Origin: Alphaproteobacteria bacterium
GTDB lineage: Bacteria; Pseudomonadota; Alphaproteobacteria; Rhodobacterales; Rhodobacteraceae
Assembly: GCA_030427405.1 (NCBI GenBank)
Contig: JAUHXK010000011.1
Span: 119,389-183,388 of the forward strand
Direction of reading: 5' to 3'
Length of the DNA: 64,000 nt
Position numbers and translations under genes: made by a program. The number at the start of each line of letters is the position of its first letter. The first letter of the stretch is position 1. Shown here one piece after another: positions 8,916 through 16,442 of this stretch. The notes below the pieces were generated by a model. The model was not told the DNA's origin, did no database searches, and saw only the letters and a program-made list of their open reading frames with translations.

Positions 8916-9497
8916 TCAAGCCGCAAGTTCAGCGACGGCTTTCTGTGCGTTTGACAATGCCGCTTCGGCGTCCAGGGCCATCTGATCAGCGGCGACAACG
9001 TCGACATTGTCGATGCCGATGAACCCGAGGACGTGCTTGGCGTAATTGGTGGCAAAGTCGATCTCGGAGCCGACCCGAGTGCCACCCGAGGCGATGGCCA
9101 GGATCGCCCGCTTGCCCGTCAGCAGGCCTTGTGGTCCGTTTTCCGTATAGGAAAACGTCAGACCCGCGCGGGCCACGAGGTCAATCCACGCCTTGAATGC
9201 CGCCGGAACCGAAAAGTTATAGATTGGCAGCCCAATGACGATTGTATCGGCCCGAACCAGTTCGTCGACCAGTTCATCGGACAAGGCCAGCCGATCCCGC
9301 TGCGTTGCGTCACGCTGGTCGGCAGGGGTAAAGTTTGCCGCGATCCAGTCCTCGGTCAGCAAGGGCAGGGGGGTTGCCAGATCGCGGCGAATAATGCGCC
9401 CGGCCCCCAGGTGGTTGACGATGCGCTGCGACAGGTCACGCGTGGCCGAACCATTCCGGCGGGCCGAGGCATCAATGTGAAGAATGGTTGTGGTCAT
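8916..9497 (-). CDS. azoR: FMN-dependent NADH-azoreductase
   Basis: Flavodoxin-fold NADH:quinone/azo reductase that makes two-electron reductions of quinones and azo bonds. The 193 residues begin with ILHIDASARRNGSATR (FMN phosphate loop). Further features are VIGLPIYNFSVPAAFKAWIDL, RAGLTFSYTENGPQGLLTGK and IASGGTRVGSEIDF, all standard for AzoR. The gene is divergent from a LysR-family regulator 123 bp away, the usual arrangement for regulator-controlled quinone detoxification genes. Induction by quinones is an inference. Confidence 0.93.
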   Translation of the reverse strand: MTTTILHIDASARRNGSATRDLSQRIVNHLGAGRIIRRDLATPLPLLTEDWIAANFTPADQRDATQRDRLALSDELVDELVRADTIVIGLPIYNFSVPAAFKAWIDLVARAGLTFSYTENGPQGLLTGKRAILAIASGGTRVGSEIDFATNYAKHVLGFIGIDNVDVVAADQMALDAEAALSNAQKAVAELAA

Positions 9498-9582
9498 GTC
9501 AGAAGGTCCTTTTTTGTTGGCGGAAACTCGCGTCTGTTCTTAAGTTGAGCATTGCACTGGCGAACAAAAGTCGATTATACAA

Positions 9583-9616
9583 ACATCCATTGTTGGAAAT
9601 TGCACAATCGGGATGT
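9583..9616. promoter_or_regulatory. dyad operator candidate between azoR and its LysR regulator
   Basis: Arms acatcc-attgt (9583-9593) and acaat-cg-ggatgt (9604-9616) are inverted complements, with a 10-nt centre and a 2-nt bulge. The inner attgt-N10-acaat has the T-N-A dyad shape typical of LysR-type boxes. The site ends 5 bp before the LysR start codon, which suits autorepression and control of the divergent azoR gene. A second partial element (attgcac) lies at about 9551. Confidence 0.6.
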
Positions 9617-9620
9617 CGCC

Positions 9621-10499
9621 ATGGATAATTGGGATGAGGTCCGAACGGCTTATCAGGTGGCCCGCATGGGTACCGTCAGCGGCGCAGCCGAGGTGCTGGG
9701 TGTCCACCACGCAACGGTGATCCGTCATATCGATGCAATCGAGGCGCGGCTGGCGGTCAAGCTGTTCCAGCGCCACGCCCGTGGATACACGCCGACCGAG
9801 GCCGGGCAGGACCTGCTGCGCGTGGCGCAGGCGACCGAGGATCAGTTCAACCAGCTGGTTGGTCGGATGAAGGGCCGGGGCGATGACGTTTCGGGCGAGC
9901 TTGTGGTGACATCGCTGGCATCGCTTGCGCCGCTGGTGGTGCCGACGCTGACCGAATTCCAGAAGGCGCATCCCGAACTGATCGTGCGTTATCTGACGGG
10001 CGACAGGCTGTTCCGGCTGGAGTATGGCGAGGCGCACGTGGCCATCCGCGCCGGCGCGGCCCCGGATCAGCCTGACAACGTGGTTCAGCCCTTTGTGACC
10101 CAGCAGGTCGGGCTCTATGCACACAAAGACTATATTTCACGGCACGGTGTTCCCTCCGGGGTTGAGGATTTTGGCAACCACAGATTCGTTTGCGTTGACG
10201 ACGAAAACAGCCGGGCGCCGTTTTCCCGCTGGCTGCGGGCGAATGCACCAGCCCAGGCGATCACTTTCCGTTGCTCGGACAATTTCTCGGTCGCCGAGGC
10301 GGTTCTGGCCGGGGCGGGCGTCGGGTTCATGGCCCGCTGGGAAGCCGCAAGAAACCCAGACCTGGTAGAGGTGATGGACCCCCTGCAGGAATGGTGGGGA
10401 AAGCTGTGGCTGGTTACCCATGTCGATCTGCACCGGACGACCAAGGTGCAGGCGTTTCTGGCGCATCTGAAAGAGCAGGCCAAGGGCTGGCTGACATGA
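9621..10499 (+). CDS. LysR family transcriptional regulator
   Basis: A 292-residue LTTR. The N-terminal winged helix is MDNWDEVRTAYQVARMGTVS followed by GAAEVLGVHHATVIRHIDAIEARL, with the wing VKLFQRHARGYTPTEAG. The rest is the periplasmic-binding-like effector domain. The ATG at 9621 is preferred over upstream in-frame starts because the helix begins there. It sits divergent from azoR and its stop overlaps the downstream exporter start as ATGA. It may therefore control both azoR and the exporter. The ligand is unknown; quinones or other electrophiles are plausible from the azoR context. Confidence 0.9.
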   Translation: MDNWDEVRTAYQVARMGTVSGAAEVLGVHHATVIRHIDAIEARLAVKLFQRHARGYTPTEAGQDLLRVAQATEDQFNQLVGRMKGRGDDVSGELVVTSLASLAPLVVPTLTEFQKAHPELIVRYLTGDRLFRLEYGEAHVAIRAGAAPDQPDNVVQPFVTQQVGLYAHKDYISRHGVPSGVEDFGNHRFVCVDDENSRAPFSRWLRANAPAQAITFRCSDNFSVAEAVLAGAGVGFMARWEAARNPDLVEVMDPLQEWWGKLWLVTHVDLHRTTKVQAFLAHLKEQAKGWLT

Positions 10500-11410
10500 G
10501 CCCGCAGGCACGCGGCCATTTGGCGATGTTGGTCTTTTCGGCGCTGGTTGCGGGCAGCTTTTCGCTGGGGTCGATGATCGCGAACGAGATCGCGCCCGCG
10601 GCGCTGAACGCGGCGCGCTTTGCCATTGCCGCAATCGTGATCGGAATTGCCGCGCTTGTCACGACCGGCATTCCCAAAAGCGCAGCCAGCGCGCCATGGC
10701 GCTATCTTGTGCTGGGGGGCCTGTTCTCGACCTATTTCGTTTTGATGTTTTACGGCCTCAAGACGGCGGCCCCGGTCAGCGCGGCTGCCGTGTTCACGCT
10801 GACGCCGATCCTGTCGGCACTGGCCGGTTGGGTTTTGCTGCGCCAGGTGACCACGCCGCATATGGCGCTGGCGCTTGCGGTTGGTGCAACCGGCGCCTTG
10901 TGGGTAGTTTTCCGGGCCGACTGGCTGGCGTTTCGCGCTTTTGAGATCGGGCAGGGCGAGATCATCTATTTCTGGGGATGCGCGGCACATGCGCTGTATA
11001 CCCCCATGGTTCGAAAGCTGAACCGCGGCGAGTCGCCGATTGTGTTTACCTTTGGCACCTTGGTCGCAGGGTGCATTCTGCTGGTGGCCTTCGGGTGGTC
11101 GGACATTCGCGCGACCGACTGGGTCAACCTGCCGTCAATTGTCTGGATCGGCCTGTTCTACGTGGCTATTTGCGCCAGTGCGACGACCTTTGTGCTATTG
11201 CAATACGCAACGTTATTGCTGCCCTCTGCCAAGGTGATGGCCTATACGTACCTGACCCCGACCTGGGTGATCATCTGGCAAATCGCGCTGGGACAGCCCG
11301 CACCGGGGGCGCTGATCCTTGTGGGCGTGGCGTTGACGGCCATTGCGCTGGTTTTGCTGCTCAGAGGCGACCCGCTGAGGTCACAGGATCGGCTTCAAAC
11401 CTCGGACTGA
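10496..11410 (+). CDS. EamA/DMT family transporter
   Basis: Drug/metabolite exporter of 304 residues with about ten transmembrane helices in two EamA repeats. The first repeat includes LVFSALVAGSFSLGS and ARFAIAAIVIGIAALV. The second begins near YFWGCAAHALYTPMVRKLNRGESP and ends with LILVGVALTAIALVLLL. It starts inside the LysR stop (ATGA) and so is co-transcribed with it. Substrate unknown; EamA proteins export amino acids, purines or metabolites. Confidence 0.88.
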   Translation: MSPQARGHLAMLVFSALVAGSFSLGSMIANEIAPAALNAARFAIAAIVIGIAALVTTGIPKSAASAPWRYLVLGGLFSTYFVLMFYGLKTAAPVSAAAVFTLTPILSALAGWVLLRQVTTPHMALALAVGATGALWVVFRADWLAFRAFEIGQGEIIYFWGCAAHALYTPMVRKLNRGESPIVFTFGTLVAGCILLVAFGWSDIRATDWVNLPSIVWIGLFYVAICASATTFVLLQYATLLLPSAKVMAYTYLTPTWVIIWQIALGQPAPGALILVGVALTAIALVLLLRGDPLRSQDRLQTSD

Positions 11411-11485
11411 AGTTGGACGCGTTTGGCGGTTCGTTCCGCCCATGCAGGGAAAAGGGCCAACAAGGGCCGGAAAGGAAGACATGCG

Positions 11486-11770
11486 ATGATCAGGGCACGT
11501 TACGCGATGCTGGCGGTACTTCTTCCCATGGCCTGCGCCCCGGCCGGATCGGGCGGCGGGCAAGACAACTCTGACCTTCAGGCCAGCTGCGAGGCGCTTG
11601 TCGCGGCACGGACGGGCACCCGACCGCAAGACGTGCAGGCCTTGTCCACCAGGTCAGAGCCGACTGGCACGACAACCCTGGTGGCGGTGACAGGCGCAGA
11701 CGCCCCGTGGCTGTGCCGGGCGGATGCCAGCGGTGTCGTGACCGATGTGGAATACAGCCAGGAAGGATAA
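11486..11770 (+). CDS. small putative lipoprotein
   Basis: A 94-residue protein with a lipoprotein signal (MIRARYAMLAVLLPMAC, lipobox LPMAC). The mature domain has one Cys in SCEALVAARTG and one in PWLCRADASG. It ends in GVVTDVEYSQEG, resembling short secreted proteins that carry a C-terminal beta strand. No family is recognised. The start at 11486 is preceded by aaggaag. It lies 75 bp after the EamA gene and could be the last gene of that transcript. Confidence 0.65.
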   Translation: MIRARYAMLAVLLPMACAPAGSGGGQDNSDLQASCEALVAARTGTRPQDVQALSTRSEPTGTTTLVAVTGADAPWLCRADASGVVTDVEYSQEG

Positions 11771-11825
11771 GCGCCACCATTCGCCGTGTCCCGTCCGGGC
11801 CGGTCCACGGCAGCTGGCGCGCACT

Positions 11826-12161
11826 TCACCGCTCGTCTGGCGGTGCCAGTTCGGTTTCCAGAAACCGTTCGAATGCATCCAGGTTCACCGGCTCGAACTG
11901 TCCAAAACCCTGCATCCAGACCGACGCTGCACGCATCGCATCGGGTTCCAGCTTGCACCATTTGACCCGGCCGCGCTTTTCCTGGGAAATCAGGCCGGCC
12001 TTGGTCAGAATGACAAGGTGCTTGGATATCGCCGCCAGCGACATGTCGAACGGTTCGGCGACGTCGGTGACGGCCATGTCATCCTCAAGCAACATCGCAA
12101 GGATGCTGCGCCGTGTCGGGTCCGCGATGGCGGCAAAAACGGTGTCGAGATCGTTAGACAT
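11826..12161 (-). CDS. ArsR family winged-helix repressor
   Basis: A 111-residue ArsR/SmtB-type regulator. The signature DPTRRSILAMLLEDDMAVTDV is followed by the recognition helix MSLAAISKHLVILTKAGLI and the wing SQEKRGRVKWCKL. It lacks the metal-binding Cys box of classical ArsR proteins and matches the subgroup normally paired with an SRPBCC/AHSA1 gene, but no such partner is adjacent. An in-frame ATG at 12200 exists; 12161 is preferred because 12200 lies inside a palindrome that looks like the operator. The gene is convergent with the small lipoprotein gene. Confidence 0.88.
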   Translation of the reverse strand: MSNDLDTVFAAIADPTRRSILAMLLEDDMAVTDVAEPFDMSLAAISKHLVILTKAGLISQEKRGRVKWCKLEPDAMRAASVWMQGFGQFEPVNLDAFERFLETELAPPDER

Positions 12162-12192
12162 GGCCCCGCTGAACCACAGCGCCGCAGGTTGG

Positions 12193-12208
12193 TCAACCAT
12201 TTGGTTGA
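12193..12208. promoter_or_regulatory. ArsR operator palindrome
   Basis: Perfect inverted repeat tcaacca-tt-tggttga, about 30 bp upstream of the preferred ArsR start. ArsR proteins of the AHSA1-linked subgroup commonly bind such caacca/tggttg palindromes, so autorepression is likely. The position also argues that the ATG at 12200 is not the start codon. Confidence 0.6.
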
Positions 12209-12333
12209 ATATGCGGATTCAGCCCAAATGCGGTATCCGGGCGGTTTCCAGGATGCAGGGGCAGGTCGGGCATTTCGGAAATAGCGTTCAAAAACAATAT
12301 GATAAGTTGCGGCAATGTGGGCTGTCTAGGCCG

Positions 12334-12361
12334 TTGACTCTGTGCGCGTCGCGCCTTAGCA
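12334..12361 (+). promoter_or_regulatory. candidate promoter of the F0 ATP synthase operon
   Basis: A -35-like ttgact at 12334-12339 is followed after 16 nt by ttagca at 12356-12361. The -10 match is weak. The position, 31 bp before the atpI GTG, is reasonable for the operon promoter. Confidence 0.35.
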
Positions 12362-12392
12362 CGCTACCCAAGACTGTGCGAGGGAAACGCCC

Positions 12393-12728
12393 GTGACCGA
12401 TGATGACCAAAAGCAGCGTATGGCGCAGCTTGAGGCCAAGATCGACGCGGCGAAAAAGGCCAAAAAAAAGCCCGAGACCCGCGCAGACGCTGACATATCC
12501 GGGGGCGAGCTTGCCTGGAGGATGGTCATCGAAATGGTATCCGGTCTGGGGATCGGATTTGGCATCGGATACGGGCTGGACAGCCTGCTCGGGACGATCC
12601 CGATCTTTCTGGTGCTGTTCACATTGCTGGGCCTTGTCGCGGGCGTGAAGGTTATGCTCCGCAGCGCGAAAGAGGTTCAAGAGAAACAAGCGGCCCATAT
12701 GCAGGCCGAGAAGGACGAGAGGGACTGA
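12393..12728 (+). CDS. atpI: ATP synthase protein I (AtpI)
   Basis: Small accessory membrane protein of the F0 operon that helps assemble the c-ring. The 111 residues have a charged N-terminal third ([21 protein letters not shown]), then two helices ([21 protein letters not shown] and a second from about [18 protein letters not shown]) joined by YGLDSLLGT. The start is a GTG. It is the first gene of atpI-atpB-atpE-atpX-atpF, separated from atpB by only two bases. The F1 genes are not in this window, as is usual for Rhodobacterales, which keep F0 and F1 operons apart. Confidence 0.9.
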   Translation: MTDDDQKQRMAQLEAKIDAAKKAKKKPETRADADISGGELAWRMVIEMVSGLGIGFGIGYGLDSLLGTIPIFLVLFTLLGLVAGVKVMLRSAKEVQEKQAAHMQAEKDERD

Positions 12729-12730
12729 AC

Positions 12731-13519
12731 GTGGCAAGCGAGACCACCGCAGCACACGGCGCCGAAGGCGCAGACCACGCAGCAGAAGGCAGCAGCCTGG
12801 TGTTTCACCCGATGGACCAGTTCATCGTCAAGCCGCTGTTTGGCGACGGTGCGATTGCCTGGTACACGCCGACCAACGTGACGCTGTGGCTGTTCCTGGC
12901 CATCGTGGCCATCATCGGCCTGCTGGTTCTCAGCACCTCGAAGCGCGCCATCGTTCCGACCCGCATGCAGTCGATCGCAGAGCTGGCCTATGGCTTCATC
13001 TACAAGATGCTGGAAGACATCTGCGGTAAGGAAGGCGTCAAGTTCTTCCCCTATGTCATGACCCTGTTCATGTTCATCGTGACGGCGAACTTCCTGGGCC
13101 TGATCCCGACGTCGTTCACCACCACATCGCATTTCGCCGTGACCATCCCGCTTGCGCTGGCCGTGTTCCTGACCGTGACCATCCTGGGGTTTGTCAAGAA
13201 CGGCGCCGGGTTCCTGGGTCTGTTCTGGGTGTCCAGCGCGCCTTTGGCGCTGCGTCCGATCCTGGCGATCATCGAGCTGATCTCGTACTTCGTGCGCCCG
13301 GTCAGCCACTCCATTCGTCTTGCCGGTAACGTCATGGCAGGCCACGCGGTTATCAAGGTGTTCGCAGGCTTTGCCGCGATTGCCGCGATCTCGCCCGTGT
13401 CGGTTCTGGCGATCACCGCAATGTATGGTCTTGAGGTCCTGGTGGCCTTTATCCAGGCCTACGTATTCACCATTCTGACCTGTGTTTATCTGAAAGATGC
13501 GCTGCATCCGTCGCACTAA
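12731..13519 (+). CDS. atpB: F0F1 ATP synthase subunit a
   Basis: Membrane subunit that forms the proton half-channels against the c-ring. The 262 residues contain the essential arginine in [14 protein letters not shown] and the conserved [11 protein letters not shown]-terminal segment, [16 protein letters not shown], and the C-terminal [20 protein letters not shown]. The start is GTG at 12731, two bases after the atpI stop. Length and helix content are normal for alphaproteobacteria. Confidence 0.97.
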   Translation: MASETTAAHGAEGADHAAEGSSLVFHPMDQFIVKPLFGDGAIAWYTPTNVTLWLFLAIVAIIGLLVLSTSKRAIVPTRMQSIAELAYGFIYKMLEDICGKEGVKFFPYVMTLFMFIVTANFLGLIPTSFTTTSHFAVTIPLALAVFLTVTILGFVKNGAGFLGLFWVSSAPLALRPILAIIELISYFVRPVSHSIRLAGNVMAGHAVIKVFAGFAAIAAISPVSVLAITAMYGLEVLVAFIQAYVFTILTCVYLKDALHPSH

Positions 13520-13567
13520 GGTCCGAACACCCAACATCGAAACTTCCAATTCGTAAGGAGAAACATC

Positions 13568-13792
13568 ATGGAAGGCGATCTCGCACACATCGGCGCAGGC
13601 CTGGCAGCAATCGGTTCCGGCGCAGCCGCAATCGGGGTGGGCAACGTTGCAGGCAACTTCCTGGCCGGCGCCCTGCGCAACCCTTCGGCGGCTGCTTCGC
13701 AGACCGCAACCCTGTTCATCGGTATCGCATTCGCAGAAGCGCTGGGCATCTTTGCATTCCTGGTCTCGCTGCTGCTGATGTTCGCCGTCTAA
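13568..13792 (+). CDS. atpE: F0F1 ATP synthase subunit c
   Basis: Rotor proteolipid of 74 residues with two helices joined by the polar loop ALRNPSA. The proton-carrying residue is Glu57 in [12 protein letters not shown]. The ribosome binding site taaggag lies about 10 nt upstream of the ATG. It sits between atpB and the b' gene with gaps of 48 and 86 bp; wide gaps around atpE are common and allow its higher expression. Confidence 0.98.
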   Translation: MEGDLAHIGAGLAAIGSGAAAIGVGNVAGNFLAGALRNPSAAASQTATLFIGIAFAEALGIFAFLVSLLLMFAV

Positions 13793-13878
13793 TCTGCGGA
13801 ACCTGATCCTTACGCGCAGGTGGGCCCAAGCCATAGCGGCCCACCTGTTGTAAAGACAACGTTCCGACGGAGGACATC

Positions 13879-14430
13879 ATGGCGACAGAACCCGTATACG
13901 AAGAGGTGGCTGGCACCTGCGTTGACTCTCATGGGTCGGCGATCGGGATGCCTCAGCTTTGCTTCGATTGGTTCCCCAACCAGATTTTCTGGCTGGTCAT
14001 TACGCTGGTCGTCATCTTTCTGGTCCTGTCCCGCGTGGCTCTGCCCCGCATCGCGGCAATCCTGGCTGAACGTCAGGGGACCATTACAAATGACCTGGCT
14101 GCGGCCGAAGATCTGAAGGCCAAGGCGGTCGAGGCTGAAGAGGCCTATAACAAGGCGCTGGCCGATGCCCGGTCGGAGGCACAGCGTATCGCAGCGGAAG
14201 CCCGCGCCGAAATCCAGTCTGGTCTGGATGACGCGATTGCCAAGGCGGACGCGGAAATCGCTGCAAAGGCGGCTGAATCGGAAAAGGCAATTGCCGACAT
14301 CCGTGCCGGTGCGCTGGAAAGCATTCAAGTGGTTGCCAAGGATACGGCGGCTGAACTGGTAACCGCACTGGGTGGCGAGGCAGATGCCAAAGCCATCGAC
14401 GGTGCAGTTGACGCGCAGACGAAAGGATAA
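13879..14430 (+). CDS. atpX: F0F1 ATP synthase subunit b'
   Basis: Second-stalk subunit of the b'/b heterodimer found in photosynthetic and related bacteria. After a hydrophilic N terminus with two Cys ([16 protein letters not shown]) there is one transmembrane helix ([21 protein letters not shown]). A long alanine/glutamate-rich coiled coil follows, with [20 protein letters not shown]. The 183-residue length is typical. The name follows the Rhodobacter atpIBEXF order; other annotations call it atpG or atpF2. Confidence 0.92.
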   Translation: MATEPVYEEVAGTCVDSHGSAIGMPQLCFDWFPNQIFWLVITLVVIFLVLSRVALPRIAAILAERQGTITNDLAAAEDLKAKAVEAEEAYNKALADARSEAQRIAAEARAEIQSGLDDAIAKADAEIAAKAAESEKAIADIRAGALESIQVVAKDTAAELVTALGGEADAKAIDGAVDAQTKG

Positions 14431-14435
14431 GTGAC

Positions 14436-14996
14436 ATGCGGAACACTCTTGCCCTTATCCTGACGCTTGGCGCCGCCAGCCCCGCGCTGGCTGCAAGCGG
14501 CCCGTTCTTCTCGCTTGGCAATACCGACTTTGTCGTCCTGTTGGGCTTCATCGTCTTTATCGCGGTCCTGTTCTACTTCAAGGTTCCCGGCATGATCGGC
14601 GGGGCACTGGACAACCGTGCCGCTGGCATCAAGTCCGAACTGGACGAAGCCCGTGCCCTGCATGAAGAAGCCCGCAGCCTTCTGGCGTCGTACGAGCGCA
14701 AGCAGCGCGAAGTACAGGGTCAGGCGGATGCCATCGTTGCAGCCGCCAAGGAAGACGCGGCACTGGCTGCAGAACAGGCCAAGGTCGATCTGGAGAAATC
14801 CATCGCACGTCGTCTGGCGGCGGCACAGGATCAGATCACCTCTGCCGAAGCCTCCGCAGTCAAAGAAGTGCGCGACCAGGCAGTGTCAGTTGCCGTATCG
14901 GCAGCCAGCACGGTGCTGGCCAAGCAGATGACCGCGGCGCAGGCGAACAAGCTGATCGACTCTGCGATTGCTGATGTTGGTGAAAAGCTGCACTGA
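14436..14996 (+). CDS. atpF: F0F1 ATP synthase subunit b
   Basis: Peripheral-stalk subunit of 186 residues. It begins with a cleavable-looking hydrophobic segment (MRNTLALILTLGAASPALAA), then SLGNTDFVVLLGFIVFIAVLF as the membrane helix and a long amphipathic coiled coil (SELDEARALHEEARSLLASYERKQREV). It starts 5 bp after atpX and ends the operon; a strong hairpin terminator follows within 60 bp. Confidence 0.95.
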   Translation: MRNTLALILTLGAASPALAASGPFFSLGNTDFVVLLGFIVFIAVLFYFKVPGMIGGALDNRAAGIKSELDEARALHEEARSLLASYERKQREVQGQADAIVAAAKEDAALAAEQAKVDLEKSIARRLAAAQDQITSAEASAVKEVRDQAVSVAVSAASTVLAKQMTAAQANKLIDSAIADVGEKLH

Positions 14997-15017
14997 CGCT
15001 TGTCACATGACATGAAT

Positions 15018-15518
15018 TCAAGACCCGAGAGCCCCCGGTTCTCGGGTTTTTCTTTGCCTGTGCAAAAAGACAATCGCAGCAAGCAGAGTAATCGCGATCT
15101 CAACCAAAAAGGTCCAGTGGTTCAGAAAGGACAGGATCCAGTGTGAATGCGTCGCGTGGACCGTCACCAGAGGATAGGCGGCATCGCTGAATGGCCAGGC
15201 CCAGGACACGCGGCCCACGATCGAATCCAGCGCCATGTGAACAAGGCCTCCGGCACCGAACCCGGCAATGACACCGCCGACCCGGTCGGACCAATGCCGA
15301 AGGATCAAGCCCAGGATCAGAAAGCCCAACCACAAGATTGGCCGATGGGTCAGGTATTCGTGATGATGATGACCGCGATCGTCAACGAAGTAGAACCACA
15401 GCATGTCGATATCCGGTGCCACCGCTCCGATCATCGCCGCGGCAAATACTGCGGGGCTGAGTTTTGGTGTTGCGGTGCGAAAGAATAGGTAAGCCCCGGG
15501 CAAGTGACCGATAAACAT
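15018..15518 (-). CDS. YdjM-like membrane-bound metal-dependent hydrolase family protein
   Basis: Integral membrane protein of 166 residues with the histidine/aspartate pattern of the DUF457/YdjM family. GHLPGAYLFFRT, GAVAPDIDMLWFYFVDDRGHHHHEYLTHRP and GLVHMALDSI place His and Asp residues at membrane faces, where metal binding is proposed for the family. Biological substrate unknown. Its start shares a base with the stop of the upstream GntR gene (TGATG), so both are one transcript. Its last eleven codons contain the terminator of the opposing atp operon. Confidence 0.82.
   Translation of the reverse strand: MFIGHLPGAYLFFRTATPKLSPAVFAAAMIGAVAPDIDMLWFYFVDDRGHHHHEYLTHRPILWLGFLILGLILRHWSDRVGGVIAGFGAGGLVHMALDSIVGRVSWAWPFSDAAYPLVTVHATHSHWILSFLNHWTFLVEIAITLLAAIVFLHRQRKTREPGALGS
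15023..15055 (+). terminator. intrinsic terminator of the F0 ATP synthase operon
   Basis: Perfect 8-bp stem acccgaga / tctcgggt (15023-15030 and 15040-15047) with a 9-nt C/G-rich loop, followed by tttttcttt. It ends transcription 27 bp after atpF. It lies within the last codons of the convergent minus-strand gene, so it also encodes that protein's C terminus. Confidence 0.9.
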
Positions 15519-16288
15519 CAGGTTTGCCCAGTCTCATGCGCAAGCCTCTGCTGCGCCACCTCTTCATTTCTGCTGGCGCGTTGTTGGTCGGCCATGCAGC
15601 GTTCGACAAAGCTGAGGTGATCTTCGACGGCCTGGCGTGCGGCCTTTGGGTCCCGATCCTGAAGGGCTGCGTTGATGGCGCGGTGCTGGTCAAGAATGGC
15701 ATCGCGGGTCGTGCGTTGCTGAAACATCATCTGGCGGTTGTAGAATACGCCCTCGCGCAGCAAATCGAACATGGATCGCATCATGTGCAACATCACCACG
15801 TTATGGCTGGCCTCTATGATTGCCATATGGAACTGAGCGTCCAGATGCGCCTCTTCTTCCGCCGCGTTGTGGGCGTGCGCGGCTTCCATCTTGTCCAGGA
15901 TTGCCTGTACCACTTTCAGGTCACTATCCGACCCCAACCGGGCCGCGCGCTCGGCCGCCAGCCCCTCCATGTCGCGGCGGAACGACAGATAGTCGAACAC
16001 CGCCTCGTCGTGGCTGCCGAACAGGCGGATCAGGGCCGGGGAAAAAGCCGATCCCAGGACCTCGGCGACGAAAATCCCGGATCCCGCGCGCGCCGTCAGC
16101 AAACCCTGCTCCTGAAGTTCAGAGATCGCATCCCGCAGGGACGGGCGTGAAACGCCCATGCGTTCGGCCAGGTCGCGTTCAGGCGGCAGCCGTTCGCCCG
16201 GGCGAAGAATACCGCGCAGGATCAGCAGTTCGATCTGCCGGACAACGGCCAGAGACAGCTTTTCGGTCTGGACTTTCTGAAAGGGCAT
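15518..16288 (-). CDS. GntR family (FadR/FCD subfamily) transcriptional regulator
   Basis: A 256-residue regulator. The winged helix is GERLPPERDLAERMGVSRPS followed by LRDAISELQEQGLLTARAGSGIFV, and the all-helical FCD effector domain starts near residue 90. Conserved metal-site features are the Asp/His in HLDAQFHMAIIEASHN and the His in VEDHLSFVERC. The closest functional types are PdhR/LldR-like regulators of carboxylic acid use; the effector is unknown. It is divergent from a PLP aminotransferase gene, with two matching operator-like repeats in the shared promoter region. Confidence 0.9.
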   Translation of the reverse strand: MPFQKVQTEKLSLAVVRQIELLILRGILRPGERLPPERDLAERMGVSRPSLRDAISELQEQGLLTARAGSGIFVAEVLGSAFSPALIRLFGSHDEAVFDYLSFRRDMEGLAAERAARLGSDSDLKVVQAILDKMEAAHAHNAAEEEAHLDAQFHMAIIEASHNVVMLHMMRSMFDLLREGVFYNRQMMFQQRTTRDAILDQHRAINAALQDRDPKAARQAVEDHLSFVERCMADQQRASRNEEVAQQRLAHETGQT

Positions 16289-16306
16289 GGTGGCATTGTC
16301 TTGAAT

Positions 16307-16325
16307 TGGTCAAATCATATGACCA
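16307..16325. promoter_or_regulatory. operator candidate 1 for the GntR regulator
   Basis: Perfect inverted repeat tggtca-N7-tgacca, starting 18 bp upstream of the GntR start codon. FadR-subfamily regulators use TGGT...ACCA type sites, so autoregulation is likely. It shares its arm and spacer design with a second site at 16375. Confidence 0.6.
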
Positions 16326-16374
16326 CGTAATCCGCGCAGGTTCAAGAATGCCACATCACATTGCCTGAAACATT

Positions 16375-16393
16375 AGGTCAGAATTATTGACTT
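16375..16393. promoter_or_regulatory. operator candidate 2 for the GntR regulator
   Basis: Imperfect repeat aggtca-N7-tgactt, matching the 16307 site in arm position and spacer. Centre-to-centre distance is 68 bp. It lies about 50 bp upstream of the aminotransferase start, so it may control that gene. Confidence 0.5.
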
Positions 16394-16442
16394 TAATGGC
16401 GGATTGCATAGCGTGACGCTCCGGTTAGAGGAGGCCGGAGAA

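Noticed and set aside
12677..13834. Long minus-strand open frame antisense to atpB/atpE
   Set aside because: Low-complexity His/Asp/Gln composition; atpB and atpE are certain on the plus strand.
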